From: JAFDBW01 sp963825575
GTDB taxonomy: Bacteria; Desulfobacterota; Desulfuromonadia; Desulfuromonadales; BM103
Direction of reading: 5' to 3'
DNA: 64,000 nt
NCBI GenBank assembly: GCA_963825575.1
Contig: CAWGUB010000020.1
Span: 44,798-108,797 of the forward strand
The position numbers and the translations under genes are program-made. Shown here piece after piece: positions 7,836 to 15,931 of the stretch (position 1 is the stretch's first letter; the number at the start of each line of letters is the position of its first letter). The notes beneath the pieces are model-generated. The model did no database searches. It saw only the letters and a program-made list of their open reading frames with translations, and was not told where the DNA came from.

Positions 7836-8549
7836 TCAGTTAACCTCCAGGTAAGTACGAATAGTTTCGACCGAGCCCACGTCAATCGATTGGATTGCGA
7901 CACCAAAACCTTGCGGCAGGGTCATGTTCTGCCTTGGGAACCCCTGGTTGATCCAGGTGATGCGGCCCGAGACTTCAATCTTCTCGGCGCTGACCGTCGG
8001 CAGCAGGAAACTTGCCTTGATACGACTGTTCGGAGGTATCTCATCGCGAAACTCAACATAAAAACCGTGTAGGCTGATATCGATCCCCCTGCCCTGGTAT
8101 TGTTCTCCATTGATAGAAAAATTGACCGTCATCTGACAAGGGACACGTTGCTCACGTCGTTCGATGTTGAACAGATGGCTGTGCCCCAAATTAAGAAAAT
8201 CCTCGCGACCAAAAGGTTTTGCCAGGTAACCGTCACAACCCGAAGTCACTACCTCTGCGACCGTGGCATCACGATCAGGGGTAAAAACCAGCAATACAGG
8301 AATCTTTTTCAGGGTCGGGTGTGCCTTGATATGCCGACAAGCTTCGATACCGCTCATCTCCGGCATCGCCACATCCATATAAATAAGGTCCGGCAACTCC
8401 CGCTTGGCCAGGTCAATTGCTTCCTGGCCGCTTGCAGCCGTAATCATGGTTGCCGGCGTACGCTTGAAATAATCGCACATGACTTCGCGAAAAAAAACGA
8501 CATCATCAACCAGAAGAATCTTCAGGTTGCCTTCACCCATATTGAGCAC
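7836..8549 (-). CDS. Response regulator with C-terminal PilZ (c-di-GMP-binding) domain
   Basis: A 237-residue protein. The receiver domain (residues 8-125) has the acidic pair in LLVDDVVFF, the phospho-acceptor Asp in LIYMDVAMPEMSG near residue 58, and Lys in LAKPFG. The PilZ domain follows: RREQRVPC is the RxxxR c-di-GMP motif and DISLHGFYVEF is the D/NxSxxG motif, with GFGVAI near the end. Such proteins couple phosphorelay input to c-di-GMP binding, usually affecting motility or surface behaviour. No kinase gene is adjacent. It is co-oriented with the nitroreductase two bases downstream. The sequence ATTGAGCACC precedes the start. Confidence 0.9.
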   Translation of the reverse strand: MLNMGEGNLKILLVDDVVFFREVMCDYFKRTPATMITAASGQEAIDLAKRELPDLIYMDVAMPEMSGIEACRHIKAHPTLKKIPVLLVFTPDRDATVAEVVTSGCDGYLAKPFGREDFLNLGHSHLFNIERREQRVPCQMTVNFSINGEQYQGRGIDISLHGFYVEFRDEIPPNSRIKASFLLPTVSAEKIEVSGRITWINQGFPRQNMTLPQGFGVAIQSIDVGSVETIRTYLEVN

Positions 8550-8694
8550 CTCCGCACAGATTTAGGTGGGTGCGCACAGCAAAAAAAACAGCTATCACAA
8601 GCAGAGACAGCAAATCAAATGTTCTCTAAGCACCTGAGATCAATACCTTAAAAAAGATATTTACAAAAAATAGCATTTCCGATCATATTCTTTG

Positions 8695-8970
8695 TCATGC
8701 GTTATCCTCGCTGAGGAGTTTGTGCAGTTTGTTGATTTTTTTATCGACGGCAGAAGTAAAATCCTCTTCACCGAGCATGTAAATAAGCTGACCTACCATC
8801 AGGTACACATCGGCAAGTTCATCTACAACGACTCCACGATCAACTTTTCCCCGGGCAAAATGCTGTATCGTGGCAATCAGTTCGGCGCATTCTTCGACAG
8901 CCTGTTCATATTGGGCTTTTTCACCCCATTTGGCGATCGTTTTGGCGTAAATATCACGGTGCCGCAGCAT
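8695..8970 (-). CDS. MazG-like nucleotide pyrophosphohydrolase family protein
   Basis: About 91 residues from the ATG at 8970 (MLRHRDIYAKTIAKWG). The frame extends upstream to 9048, but homology-like content begins here; GGAGG lies 12 bases before. The all-alpha NTP-PPase pattern is visible: EQAVEECAELIATIQHFARG followed by VVVDELADVYLMVGQL, giving the EExxE...DExxD metal-binding helices. MazG-type enzymes hydrolyse non-canonical or excess (d)NTPs to monophosphates. It stands alone between the REC-PilZ gene and the 48-aa gene. Confidence 0.75.
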   Translation of the reverse strand: MLRHRDIYAKTIAKWGEKAQYEQAVEECAELIATIQHFARGKVDRGVVVDELADVYLMVGQLIYMLGEEDFTSAVDKKINKLHKLLSEDNA

Positions 8971-9204
8971 AGACGGTACAATCCTCCCCAAGGTTTTTCC
9001 GTTACAAAAAAGCGATACTGCAATTTTTGCAGGGTCAAAAAGACACAAATTGCGCTTTGTTGAGAGAAGGTTAACAGGAAACAGCAGAGAAAAGAAATAC
9101 TAAATGGATACCTTTAAGATATCCGCAGAGTACGAAGAAGGAAAGGCTCATAAAGAATGTTGCACGCATTAACTGATCAGGCCAGTTTGCTTAAAACCTA
9201 CTGT

Positions 9205-9351
9205 TTATTCGTCGTTTTCTTGCACGGCGACACAGGGTTCCATGGTCTCAAGGCATACGCCCTTGACCAGGTCATAGGACAGGCAGAGCCCTTCGACGAC
9301 TTCTTTTTCGGCGTGATCGCATCTGGATTCGTCGATCGTTTTTGTGTTCAT
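9205..9351 (-). CDS. Small cysteine-containing protein, 48 aa
   Basis: The ATG at 9351 is preceded by AAGGAG with six bases of spacing, a strong ribosome site. The 48-residue product is acidic with four cysteines, in SRCDHAEKE, EGLCLSYD, KGVCLETM and EPCVAV, and no membrane segment. The cysteines could bind a metal or form disulfides, but they do not make a recognised motif. I do not recognise the family. It lies 210 bases downstream of the GSU3473-like gene and beyond that gene's terminator (9501-9530), so it has its own transcript. Confidence 0.6.
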   Translation of the reverse strand: MNTKTIDESRCDHAEKEVVEGLCLSYDLVKGVCLETMEPCVAVQENDE

Positions 9352-9500
9352 GTTGATCTCCTTTTCGGACCGATTCTACCTGCCAGGAGCAACTTCTATA
9401 TAACTAATGAGCAAATGTTATGCCATTTCTCTGGTCTGCAGAGCCGGGCGCTGTATCGAATGAACCTTGTAATACGCGTTCAACTGCCGACGTCAGACAA

Positions 9501-9530
9501 AAAAACCCGCACCTGATAGGCGCGGGTTTG
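9501..9530 (-). terminator. Intrinsic terminator
   Basis: AAACCCGC and GCGGGTTT pair around an 11-base loop. On the minus strand the stem is followed by a run of T. It lies just downstream of the 78-aa gene at 9561-9797. Confidence 0.7.
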
Positions 9531-9560
9531 TAAATCGAACAAGGAGAAAAAAATACTTAA

Positions 9561-9797
9561 TCAACGAACTGAAAGCCTACGTTCCGGGCCGTTGTAATCG
9601 CTATCTTCACGCTTTCTTGCACGTATCCGGTCCACTCCTACTGTCGCCCAACCATCTGCTCTCTTGAACTTATGGACGCGATGACTTTCCAGCAGGACAT
9701 CGAGGACTCTCGGAGTAAAGTGGTGGTAGGTGCCATCCTTCAAGATGACATCAATATAAGAGTTCTCCATTTTGGTTGGAAATTCCCGCCCCGACAT
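9561..9797 (-). CDS. GSU3473-like small protein, 78 aa
   Basis: Start ATG at 9797 with GGAGG six bases before it. The protein has no membrane segment. Its recognisable pattern is IDVILKDGTYHHFTPRVLDVLLESHRVHKFKR with a downstream ADGW, then the C-terminal YNGPERR. I associate this pattern with a family of small proteins in Geobacter and relatives (GSU3473-like), function unknown. A diverged paralogue lies at 57495-57725 with KRSDGWVHVG and PYDGREC in the corresponding places. Confidence 0.6.
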   Translation of the reverse strand: MSGREFPTKMENSYIDVILKDGTYHHFTPRVLDVLLESHRVHKFKRADGWATVGVDRIRARKREDSDYNGPERRLSVR

Positions 9798-9924
9798 GAG
9801 TTGCCTCCAGTGAACATAAAATCTCGTACATTTTTAACTTTATTGGCCTTAAAATCAAGGCAAAACTTTTGTTTTCAGCAACCTCTCGAGATACTTAAAT
9901 TTTTCACATGTAGCATTTAAGCAC

Positions 9925-10431
9925 TCAGAAGAATCTTGCGCTGGTCAGTAATGCCGATGAGGCCAAACCGGCCAGTAATACCCATAGTCCGTTGCGAATC
10001 CAGAAATATTTCCGAGTCAGCCGATATTTGCCGAGATAGTAGATTTCTCTCAAATAGGCATCATACAACTTGTCCTTGTCGGCGATCGTCTCTTTGAAGG
10101 CAGCCTTGAATTCTTCTTCGCTGATTTGTGCGAAAGATCGAAAATAAAAGAGGTTCAGCACCCCTTTAACATGCAGCGCCGGGATAATCGCAAAGATCGA
10201 AAAAAGGATTGCCAGGCCACCGGTCAGCATAAGAACCGCGAAAACCGTGAAATCGAGTTTATCATACTGGGTCAGGGAGATTGTCAGCATCAGCGATGAT
10301 GCCGTCATAATCATGGAGGCCTTTTGATCGGCCATCTGGTTCAACGTCATGTGTTTGGTCAGGTTGGCACGCAGGGCGTTGCTTGCCAGAAGCCGCGGCA
10401 GAATCGGTTCTTCGTTGATGTGTTCAGTCAT
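9925..10431 (-). CDS. Pycsar-type membrane effector-like protein (PycTM/DUF5706-like)
   Basis: A 168-residue protein. After a short soluble head comes NLTKHMTLNQMADQKASMIM, the helix with the conserved aDxKAs motif of DUF5706/PycTM proteins. Two membrane helices follow (ASSLMLTISLTQ and FAVLMLTGGLAILFSIFAIIP), then a soluble ~55-residue insert, and a last helix near WVLLAGLASSALLTSA. In Pycsar antiphage systems PycTM proteins permeabilise the membrane when a linked cyclase makes cCMP or cUMP. No cyclase gene is adjacent here; the neighbours are a 78-aa protein and tRNA-Arg. Family assignment is by motif memory; antiviral function is inference. Confidence 0.6.
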   Translation of the reverse strand: MTEHINEEPILPRLLASNALRANLTKHMTLNQMADQKASMIMTASSLMLTISLTQYDKLDFTVFAVLMLTGGLAILFSIFAIIPALHVKGVLNLFYFRSFAQISEEEFKAAFKETIADKDKLYDAYLREIYYLGKYRLTRKYFWIRNGLWVLLAGLASSALLTSARFF

Positions 10432-10507
10432 GGTTTTCTCTCGTTATTCAGCGCCTATTGAGCGGGTCATCTTTATCGCCTCAGCTATCAATTATGCCCA
10501 GCAAAAT

Positions 10508-10530
10508 GGGTTACGCTGAAGGCGTAACCC
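10508..10530. terminator. Hairpin downstream of tRNA-Arg
   Basis: GGGTTACGC and GCGTAACCC pair perfectly around a 5-base loop, 9 bases from the tRNA 3' end on the minus strand. The T-run is weak. Confidence 0.55.
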
Positions 10531-10538
10531 ATTAAATC

Positions 10539-10615
10539 TGGCGGCCCCGGCAGAATTCGAATCTGCGACCTACCGCTTAGGAGGCGGTTGCTCTATCCTG
10601 CTGAGCTACGGGGCC
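10539..10615 (-). tRNA. tRNA-Arg (anticodon CCU)
   Basis: The complement folds into a complete cloverleaf: acceptor GGCCCCG/CGGGGCC, D arm with GCTCAGCAGGATAGAGC, anticodon stem ACCGC/GCGGT with loop CTCCTAA (anticodon CCU), and T arm GCAGA-TTCGAAT-TCTGC. CCA is encoded. It reads the arginine codon AGG. It is 77 bases long including CCA. Confidence 0.95.
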
Positions 10616-10630
10616 ATGATTTAAAGGCAA

Positions 10631-11146
10631 TCAGAAATTGAGCAGGCTGAAAACCTTGCCTTCCGGGAGTTTCTTACGACCCTCGAGAAAATCAAGCTCA
10701 GCCATGAACGCACATTCAACGACCTCGGCACCAAGTCCTTCAACCAACTTGACGACCGCTGAAACCGTACCACCGGTGGCCAGCAAATCATCGGCGATAA
10801 TGACTCTGTCTCCCTTGCTGAAGGCATCTTCGTGAATCTCGAGGGTGTCGGTACCATATTCGAGATCGTAAGTGACCTGCCGCACCTTGGATGGCAACTT
10901 TCCGGGCTTGCGAACCAGGGTCACGCCGATACCGAGTTTGTATGCCAGGGCCGAGCCGAGGACAAAGCCGCGCGCCTCGACACCGACGATCTGGTCGATC
11001 TTCTGCCCCACGTAGCGATGGGCGATCAGGTCGATCATGCGATGAAAACTGCGCCCGTCAGAGAGCAAGGTAGTGATGTCTTTAAAGACAATCCCTTTTT
11101 TCGGGAAATCCGGGATATCACGAATAATGCTTTTCAATTCTTCCAT
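10631..11146 (-). CDS. apt: Adenine phosphoribosyltransferase
   Basis: A 171-residue type I phosphoribosyltransferase, the usual length for Apt. It converts adenine and PRPP to AMP (purine salvage, cytosol). It begins LKSIIRDIPDFPKKGIVFKDIT, typical of Apt. The PRPP-binding motif is RVIIADDLLATGGTV near residue 121, and GVEARGFVLGSALAYKLG contributes to substrate binding. It lies 27 bases downstream of rpoS and immediately upstream of tRNA-Arg, all in the same direction. Confidence 0.95.
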   Translation of the reverse strand: MEELKSIIRDIPDFPKKGIVFKDITTLLSDGRSFHRMIDLIAHRYVGQKIDQIVGVEARGFVLGSALAYKLGIGVTLVRKPGKLPSKVRQVTYDLEYGTDTLEIHEDAFSKGDRVIIADDLLATGGTVSAVVKLVEGLGAEVVECAFMAELDFLEGRKKLPEGKVFSLLNF

Positions 11147-11173
11147 GCTGCAACTCCAATGATGGGATTTGAA

Positions 11174-12154
11174 TCAATCTTCACCCAGAGAGAAGTCCCG
11201 CTCTGACAGCAATAGACGTAATTTCTCCAGGCTCTTGGCTTCGATCTGCCTGATACGCTCACGAGTCACCCCGAACTGGCGGCCGATCGTATCAAGGGTT
11301 TGCGGCTCGCGGTCATCAAGACCGAAACGCAGCGCAATAATTTCTTTCTCATTGTCGTTGAGAGTCGCCAGCAAATCTGTAATGATGCGAAACTTGTTGA
11401 GCCATTCGGCGAGCTCAAGCGGGTTGACCTGACTATTATCTTCGATCGTATCGATCAGGCTGTAATCATTGTTTTCACCCATCGGGTGCTCAATCGAATA
11501 AGTCTTTTTCAACAACACCATCAGGCGGCGCACATAAGCAGGTTCAACACCCATGACATCGGCAACTTCCTTAACCTGCGGTTCGCGGTTGAGGTCACGG
11601 ACCAGCTCACGAGTGATCTTGATCAGCTTGTTGATGTCATCGGAGACGTGAACCGGCAATCGGATAGTCCGGCTCTGGTTCACCAGGGCACGCTCAATCG
11701 ACTGACGGATCCACCATGTCGCGTAGGTTGAAAAGCGACACTCTTTACTGAGTTTGAATCGTTCAACTGCCTTGATAAGACCAAGGTTGCCCTCTTCGAT
11801 CAGATCGAGAAAAGGCAGGCCACGATTCATATAACGTTTGGCAATCTTGACGACCAGTCGCAGGTTAGACTCGATCATCTTGTCACGGGCAGCCATGTCG
11901 CCGTCATCAATACGCCTGGCCAGCGCCCTCTCTTCTTCCGCTGTCAACAGATTGGTCTTCTGGATATCCTTGAGATAGAGCTTGATGGCATCCATCGCAA
12001 AGTCTTCATAATCCTCGACGGCTTCCTTTTCTTCCTCTTCACGCTCTACCCGCGCCAAGGACTCTTCATCAGGCTCTTCATCCCCCGTTTTTCTTGACGG
12101 TTTCGGCACATCTTCAAGATCGACATTTTCGCTGTCCTGCAAGGCATTACTCAT
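11174..12154 (-). CDS. rpoS: RNA polymerase sigma factor RpoS
   Basis: About 326 residues from ATG 12154, which is preceded by GGAAGG. The frame is open to 12328, but that would overlap the upstream peptidase gene. Region 1.2 (DAIKLYLKDIQKTNLLTAEEE), region 2 (MIESNLRLVVKIAKRYMNRG and FSTYATWWIRQSIERAL), region 3 and region 4 (LDTIGRQFGVTRERIRQIEA) are all intact, as expected of a sigma70-family group 2 factor. The assignment to RpoS rather than another group 2 factor rests on the upstream nlpD-pcm-surE arrangement. It directs stationary-phase and general stress transcription. The acidic N-terminal ~60 residues are low complexity. Confidence 0.9.
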   Translation of the reverse strand: MSNALQDSENVDLEDVPKPSRKTGDEEPDEESLARVEREEEEKEAVEDYEDFAMDAIKLYLKDIQKTNLLTAEEERALARRIDDGDMAARDKMIESNLRLVVKIAKRYMNRGLPFLDLIEEGNLGLIKAVERFKLSKECRFSTYATWWIRQSIERALVNQSRTIRLPVHVSDDINKLIKITRELVRDLNREPQVKEVADVMGVEPAYVRRLMVLLKKTYSIEHPMGENNDYSLIDTIEDNSQVNPLELAEWLNKFRIITDLLATLNDNEKEIIALRFGLDDREPQTLDTIGRQFGVTRERIRQIEAKSLEKLRLLLSERDFSLGED

Positions 12155-12236
12155 GACGACAACCCTTCCGCTCCTTAGCTGAGAACTGATTGAATCCGGT
12201 CTTATTACGGATATGGAGTCTAAGTGACCACCACGA

Positions 12237-12977
12237 CTAAGGCAAGTACAAAATCGGGTTGACCGCTGACTTGCCTTTGCGAATTTCGAAATGAAGTCGG
12301 GCACTTTGTCCGTTCGACGGAGCACCACTCAAGGCAATCTCATCCCCCTGGCCGACAAAATCATCCATCTTCACAAGGTTCTTCTGATTGTAGCCATAGA
12401 CACTGAAAAAACTGTCCGAATGTTCAACGATAACCAGGTTGCCGTAGCCGGGGATCGCGTTGCCGCTGTAGATAACCTTGCCCGGGGCTGCAGCGGTCAC
12501 CCTGGTGCCTTCAGGTATCTCTATCTCTATGCCCTTGTATACTTTTTGCCCCTTGGTACCGAATTTATTAATCACTTTCCCCTGTACCGGCCAAGCAAAA
12601 AGGCCCTTGACTGGCTTGGCAGACCCTGCCGGTTTTGCAGCGGCGGATTTCCTGCCTGCGGGTTGCTGGGCAACTTTATCCGGCTGCTTCTTGACGGCCG
12701 GGCTGGTCGATGTCGTTTGAGTGGACGTACTGACAGTCGATGGCACATTGCGCAGCTGCGTTACCCCGGGGATAAAGACCTTCTGGTTGACCTTTAACTG
12801 ACTCGGGTCTTTGATACGGTTAATTTCTGCCAGGCGATCTTCATCAACATCATAGGTCATGGCTATGCGATAGAGGGTCTGGCCTGGTTTCACGGTATGG
12901 TAAATACCTGTCGGCGCACAGGAGAGTACCAGGCAGAACATCAGCAAGGAGATAGATATTTTCACTAAAAATTGCAT
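12237..12977 (-). CDS. nlpD: NlpD-like LysM/M23 lipoprotein with degenerate peptidase site
   Basis: A lipoprotein with lipobox LVLSC near residue 22. A LysM domain follows (YHTVKPGQTLYRIAMTYDVDEDRLAEINRI), then a Ser/Thr/Lys-rich linker and a C-terminal M23 fold (FAWPVQGKVINKFG ... LHFEIRKGKSAVNP). The usual HxxxD zinc ligands are replaced (YKGIEIE where HxGID is expected), and the HxH motif reads RLHFE with one His missing. It is probably a non-enzymatic activator of amidases, as for NlpD/EnvC. The start is ATG 12977 or GTG 12983. It sits between yqaA and rpoS as in many proteobacteria. Confidence 0.85.
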   Translation of the reverse strand: MQFLVKISISLLMFCLVLSCAPTGIYHTVKPGQTLYRIAMTYDVDEDRLAEINRIKDPSQLKVNQKVFIPGVTQLRNVPSTVSTSTQTTSTSPAVKKQPDKVAQQPAGRKSAAAKPAGSAKPVKGLFAWPVQGKVINKFGTKGQKVYKGIEIEIPEGTRVTAAAPGKVIYSGNAIPGYGNLVIVEHSDSFFSVYGYNQKNLVKMDDFVGQGDEIALSGAPSNGQSARLHFEIRKGKSAVNPILYLP

Positions 12978-13016
12978 TATCACAGGCCCGGTTTTGCTTT
13001 AATTAGCTGGCCATCG

Positions 13017-13037
13017 CGCCACGCGCCACGCGCCGCT
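13017..13037. repeat. Short GC-rich tandem word
   Basis: GCGCCACGCGCCACGCGCC is a tandem of GCGCCAC, resembling the vocabulary at 3831-3981. It sits in the gap between the DedA-like gene and nlpD. Confidence 0.4.
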
Positions 13038-13057
13038 TCCTCCCCCAGTGTCCTACA

Positions 13058-13651
13058 TCAAAAAGCATATTTCAATAGCAGGAAGCCGCCGATCAGCAAT
13101 AGCAGAAAAACAATGCTGAGCAGATTGAAATAACGCTCGATGAATTCACGTATTCCCGGCCCGTAACGACGCAGCAACCAGGCAACCAGAAAAAACCGCA
13201 GACTGCGACTGACCAGAGACGCTATGACAAAAACCAGCAGATTGATCTCGAAAACGCCCGAGCCGATGGTGATGACCTTGTACGGGATCGGGGTAAAGCC
13301 TGCAGTGAAGACTACCCAGAAGTCGTATTCAGCGAACAATCCCTGTACCCGCTCGAATACAGCCGGGCTAAAGCCGGGAATATAATCGAAGAAGTATGTA
13401 CTGACAATCGGCCAGGCCCCCCAACCGATGCTGTAACCAATCAGCCCCCCCAGCACAGAACCGGCCGATGCCAGCAGGGCAAAACGCCAGGCCCGCGATG
13501 GCAATGCAATACAGAGAGCAATCAGGAGGACATCCGGGGGCACGGGAAAAATCGATGACTCGACGAGCGCCAGCAGAAAAAGAGCCGGACCACCGTAGGG
13601 GGTCTCGGCCCAATGCAGAACCCAATCGTAGAGTCTCCTCACCAGACGCAT
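13058..13651 (-). CDS. YqaA/DedA (VTT domain) family membrane protein
   Basis: A 197-residue polytopic inner-membrane protein. The VTT/DedA features are ESSIFPVPPDVLLIAL near residues 31-46, GSVLGGLIGYSIGWG, and FTAGFTPIPYKVITIGSGVF with the conserved GFTPIPYK motif. The C-terminus is a helix that spans the membrane. DedA proteins are linked to lipid scrambling and proton-dependent transport; the YqaA subgroup is not well characterised. It lies four bases from pcm, probably in the same transcript as surE-pcm. Confidence 0.85.
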   Translation of the reverse strand: MRLVRRLYDWVLHWAETPYGGPALFLLALVESSIFPVPPDVLLIALCIALPSRAWRFALLASAGSVLGGLIGYSIGWGAWPIVSTYFFDYIPGFSPAVFERVQGLFAEYDFWVVFTAGFTPIPYKVITIGSGVFEINLLVFVIASLVSRSLRFFLVAWLLRRYGPGIREFIERYFNLLSIVFLLLLIGGFLLLKYAF

Positions 13652-13654
13652 GAA

Positions 13655-14311
13655 TCAGGGCCTCTCTTCACACCAGCCGTGATTGCCGACCAGCGGCACG
13701 AACCGACAACCGAGGAGTTGCTCTTCCTTGAACTCATCTTCGGAAATGCGAGTAATTCGCATCAGCACCTGGCTCGTTCGATCTCCAACCGGTATGACCA
13801 GGCGGCCACCAACGGCCAGCTGATCGAGATAGCCCTGGGGTACAGCCGGGGCCCCGGCCGTGACCATAATAGCATCAAAAGGAGCCATCTCCTGCCAGCC
13901 GAGAGTGCCATCCGCCAAACGGATATTGACCTTGTTGTAGCCACAGGCATCAAGAACCTTCCTGGCACGGCGGGCCAAAGCCGGAATGCGCTCCAGGGAG
14001 AAGACCCGGTCTGCCAACAATGCGAGGACAGCGGCCTGGTAGCCTGAGCCTGTGCCGACCTCAAGGACCTTTTCTGTGCCATCGAGCGCCAGGGCCTCAC
14101 TCATCACGGCAACCATGTAGGGCTGGGAAATCGTCTGTTTTTCACCGATCGGCAGTGGCGCATCCTGGTATGCCTGACTTTCAAGGGCCTCTTCCACAAA
14201 TTTGTGCCGCGGAACCTGTAACATGGCTGCTATAACTCCGGGGGCCCTGACACCACGAGCGACAACCTGCTCTTCAACCATGCGCCGACGGGCAATAGAA
14301 AAGTTTTTCAT
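13655..14311 (-). CDS. pcm: Protein-L-isoaspartate O-methyltransferase
   Basis: A 218-residue SAM-dependent methyltransferase. The N-terminus (ARRRMVEEQVVARGV) and VPRHKFVEEALESQAYQDAPLPIGEKQTISQPYMVA are characteristic. The SAM motif is VLEVGTGSGYQAAVLA, and late motif PFDAIMVTAGAP is present. The enzyme methylates isoaspartyl residues to start repair of aged proteins. The start overlaps the surE stop by four bases (ATGA), showing translational coupling. A second, frameshifted pcm copy lies at 60815-61538. Confidence 0.95.
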   Translation of the reverse strand: MKNFSIARRRMVEEQVVARGVRAPGVIAAMLQVPRHKFVEEALESQAYQDAPLPIGEKQTISQPYMVAVMSEALALDGTEKVLEVGTGSGYQAAVLALLADRVFSLERIPALARRARKVLDACGYNKVNIRLADGTLGWQEMAPFDAIMVTAGAPAVPQGYLDQLAVGGRLVIPVGDRTSQVLMRITRISEDEFKEEQLLGCRFVPLVGNHGWCEERP

Positions 14312-15087
14312 GCCGGAGGGGCCTCATTGTCAGAATCAACCGACAGCTCTTCCATGCGCCAATCGCGCAACCTGCTCATGGCGGCGTAATTCGTCAGGTC
14401 GAGGTGTAATGGTGTTACCGAAACATAGCCATGCTGTACGGCATGGAAATCAGTCCCATCCAGGTCCTGGAAATCAAGCCCTCCGGCGCCGATCCAGTAA
14501 TAAGTGCGTCCGCGAGGATCGATATTCTCGATCACGGCATCTTCGTAGATCCGCTTGCCCTGCCTGGTCAGGCGCACCCCCAGGGGCTTTTGGGCCGGGA
14601 CATTGACATTGATGAAGGTGTCAGCAGGCAGGCCATGCTCCCTGACGGTCAAAGCCAGTTGTTCTGCAACCTTGGAGGCATAAGCAAAATCAGCATATTT
14701 GAAATTTTGGGATGCAAGGGAAACAGCGATGGCAGGAACACCCATCAGGGTTGCCTCCATGGCTGCAGCAACGGTGCCCGAATAAGTCAGGTCGTCTCCC
14801 ATGTTGCCACCCTTGTTGATTCCCGAGATGACCAGGTCCGGCTTTGCTTTGAGAATTCCGTGGATCCCCAGATTGACCGCATCTGTCGGCGTACCGCTGA
14901 CGGCCCAGCGATCTGTAAGGATCTGTTCGGCACGCAGAGGAGCATGCAAAGTCAGGGCATGGCCTATGGCACTTCGTTCCCGGTCGGGAGCGACGACCAC
15001 AACCCGGCCAAGTGACTGCAAACGGTCAGCCAGTGCTTGCAAGCCCGCGGAATGGATACCGTCGTCATTCGTCAGTAAAATAAGCAC
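14308..15087 (-). CDS. surE: 5'/3'-nucleotidase SurE
   Basis: A 259-residue protein with the SurE hallmark NDDGI at residues 7-11 (metal-binding Asp pair), RERSAIGHALTLH and SGINKGGNMGDDLTYSGTVAAA. It is a divalent-metal-dependent phosphatase acting on nucleoside monophosphates, important in stationary-phase survival. It is the first gene of the surE-pcm-yqaA-nlpD-rpoS block in this orientation, and translationally coupled to pcm. Confidence 0.95.
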   Translation of the reverse strand: MLILLTNDDGIHSAGLQALADRLQSLGRVVVVAPDRERSAIGHALTLHAPLRAEQILTDRWAVSGTPTDAVNLGIHGILKAKPDLVISGINKGGNMGDDLTYSGTVAAAMEATLMGVPAIAVSLASQNFKYADFAYASKVAEQLALTVREHGLPADTFINVNVPAQKPLGVRLTRQGKRIYEDAVIENIDPRGRTYYWIGAGGLDFQDLDGTDFHAVQHGYVSVTPLHLDLTNYAAMSRLRDWRMEELSVDSDNEAPPA

Positions 15088-15126
15088 GGAGTTATTTCAG
15101 GCAGAGGGTCGATAAGGGACAATATC

Positions 15127-15531
15127 TCAAGGGACGGTTTTCAGGCTTTTCTTCAACTGCAAGACGTCTTCGCGAATTTCCTTAAGCAGTTTCAGGTCAA
15201 CGGCCCCTGACAGAGGAAGAGTAAGCTGGTCATCCGCAGCAGACTTTACGGTGGGTTTCGGCGCCGGTTCAGCGACCTTGCGGTCAGGTTTCTGACGCAG
15301 TTTCTTGCGCGCGCCGGCGATGGTGAAACCCTGGTTGTAAAGGAGATCTTTCAGGTGCAGGATAAGTTCCACGTCCTGCTTGCGATAGAGCCTTTGATTA
15401 CTGCGGCTCTTGTTTGGTCGAATAGCTTTAAACTCAGTCTCCCAGTAACGGAGGACGTGTGTTTTGATACCGGTGAATTTAGCAACTTCACCGATCTTGT
15501 AATAGAGTTTATCGGGAATCTGAAAGTCCAT
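15127..15531 (-). CDS. MerR-family transcriptional regulator
   Basis: A 134-residue regulator. An N-terminal winged helix-turn-helix of MerR type is seen (YYKIGEVAKFTGIKTHVLRYWETEF, then QRLYRKQDVELILHLKDLLYNQGFTIAGARKKL). The C-terminal part is a Pro/Ala-rich linker and a short coiled coil (LLKEIREDVLQLKKSL). No metal-binding cysteines are present. A MerR gene next to ihfA and pheT is common in Desulfobacterota, but its effector is unknown. Confidence 0.85.
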   Translation of the reverse strand: MDFQIPDKLYYKIGEVAKFTGIKTHVLRYWETEFKAIRPNKSRSNQRLYRKQDVELILHLKDLLYNQGFTIAGARKKLRQKPDRKVAEPAPKPTVKSAADDQLTLPLSGAVDLKLLKEIREDVLQLKKSLKTVP

Positions 15532-15567
15532 GCGCCGAAACCCTGGAGATGGCGGAGCGGACGTGCT

Positions 15568-15852
15568 TTATCCCTCCGAATCGTTCAACGAAGCCTTGAG
15601 CACCTGGCTCGGCTTGAAGGTCAGAATACGACGGGAAGATATCTCGATCTCCTCACCGGTCTGCGGATTGCGGCCACGACGGGTCGCCTTATCCTTGACG
15701 ACAAAGTTGCCGAAACCGGCAATCTTGATCTTGTCGCCACCCTCAAGTGTATTTTTCATGATGTCGAAAACCATTTCGACGATCTCGGCGGACTCCTTTT
15801 TGGAGAAGCCAGTTTTCAGATAAACATTTTCGACAAGGTCCGCCTTAGTCAT
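15568..15852 (-). CDS. ihfA: Integration host factor subunit alpha
   Basis: A 94-residue HU/IHF-family DNA-bending protein. The beta arm carries the Pro of RGRNPQTGEEIEI, and the start TKADLVENVYLKTGFSKKESAEIVE is typical of IhfA. It forms a heterodimer with IhfB and bends DNA at specific sites, for example to assist sigma54 promoters. Its position directly downstream of pheT is the same as in enteric bacteria and supports the alpha call. AGGTGG stands upstream of the start. Confidence 0.93.
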   Translation of the reverse strand: MTKADLVENVYLKTGFSKKESAEIVEMVFDIMKNTLEGGDKIKIAGFGNFVVKDKATRRGRNPQTGEEIEISSRRILTFKPSQVLKASLNDSEG

Positions 15853-15931
15853 GAATATCCACCTCCATTAGATATCTACGCGAATTTTCAGGTTTTTATA
15901 TCACAGGCTGGCGAAATTAAGCAACTATTTT

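Noticed and set aside
9103..9171. 22-codon plus-strand frame (MDTFKISAEYEEGK...)
   Set aside because: No ribosome site, no neighbours in that direction, and too short to judge.
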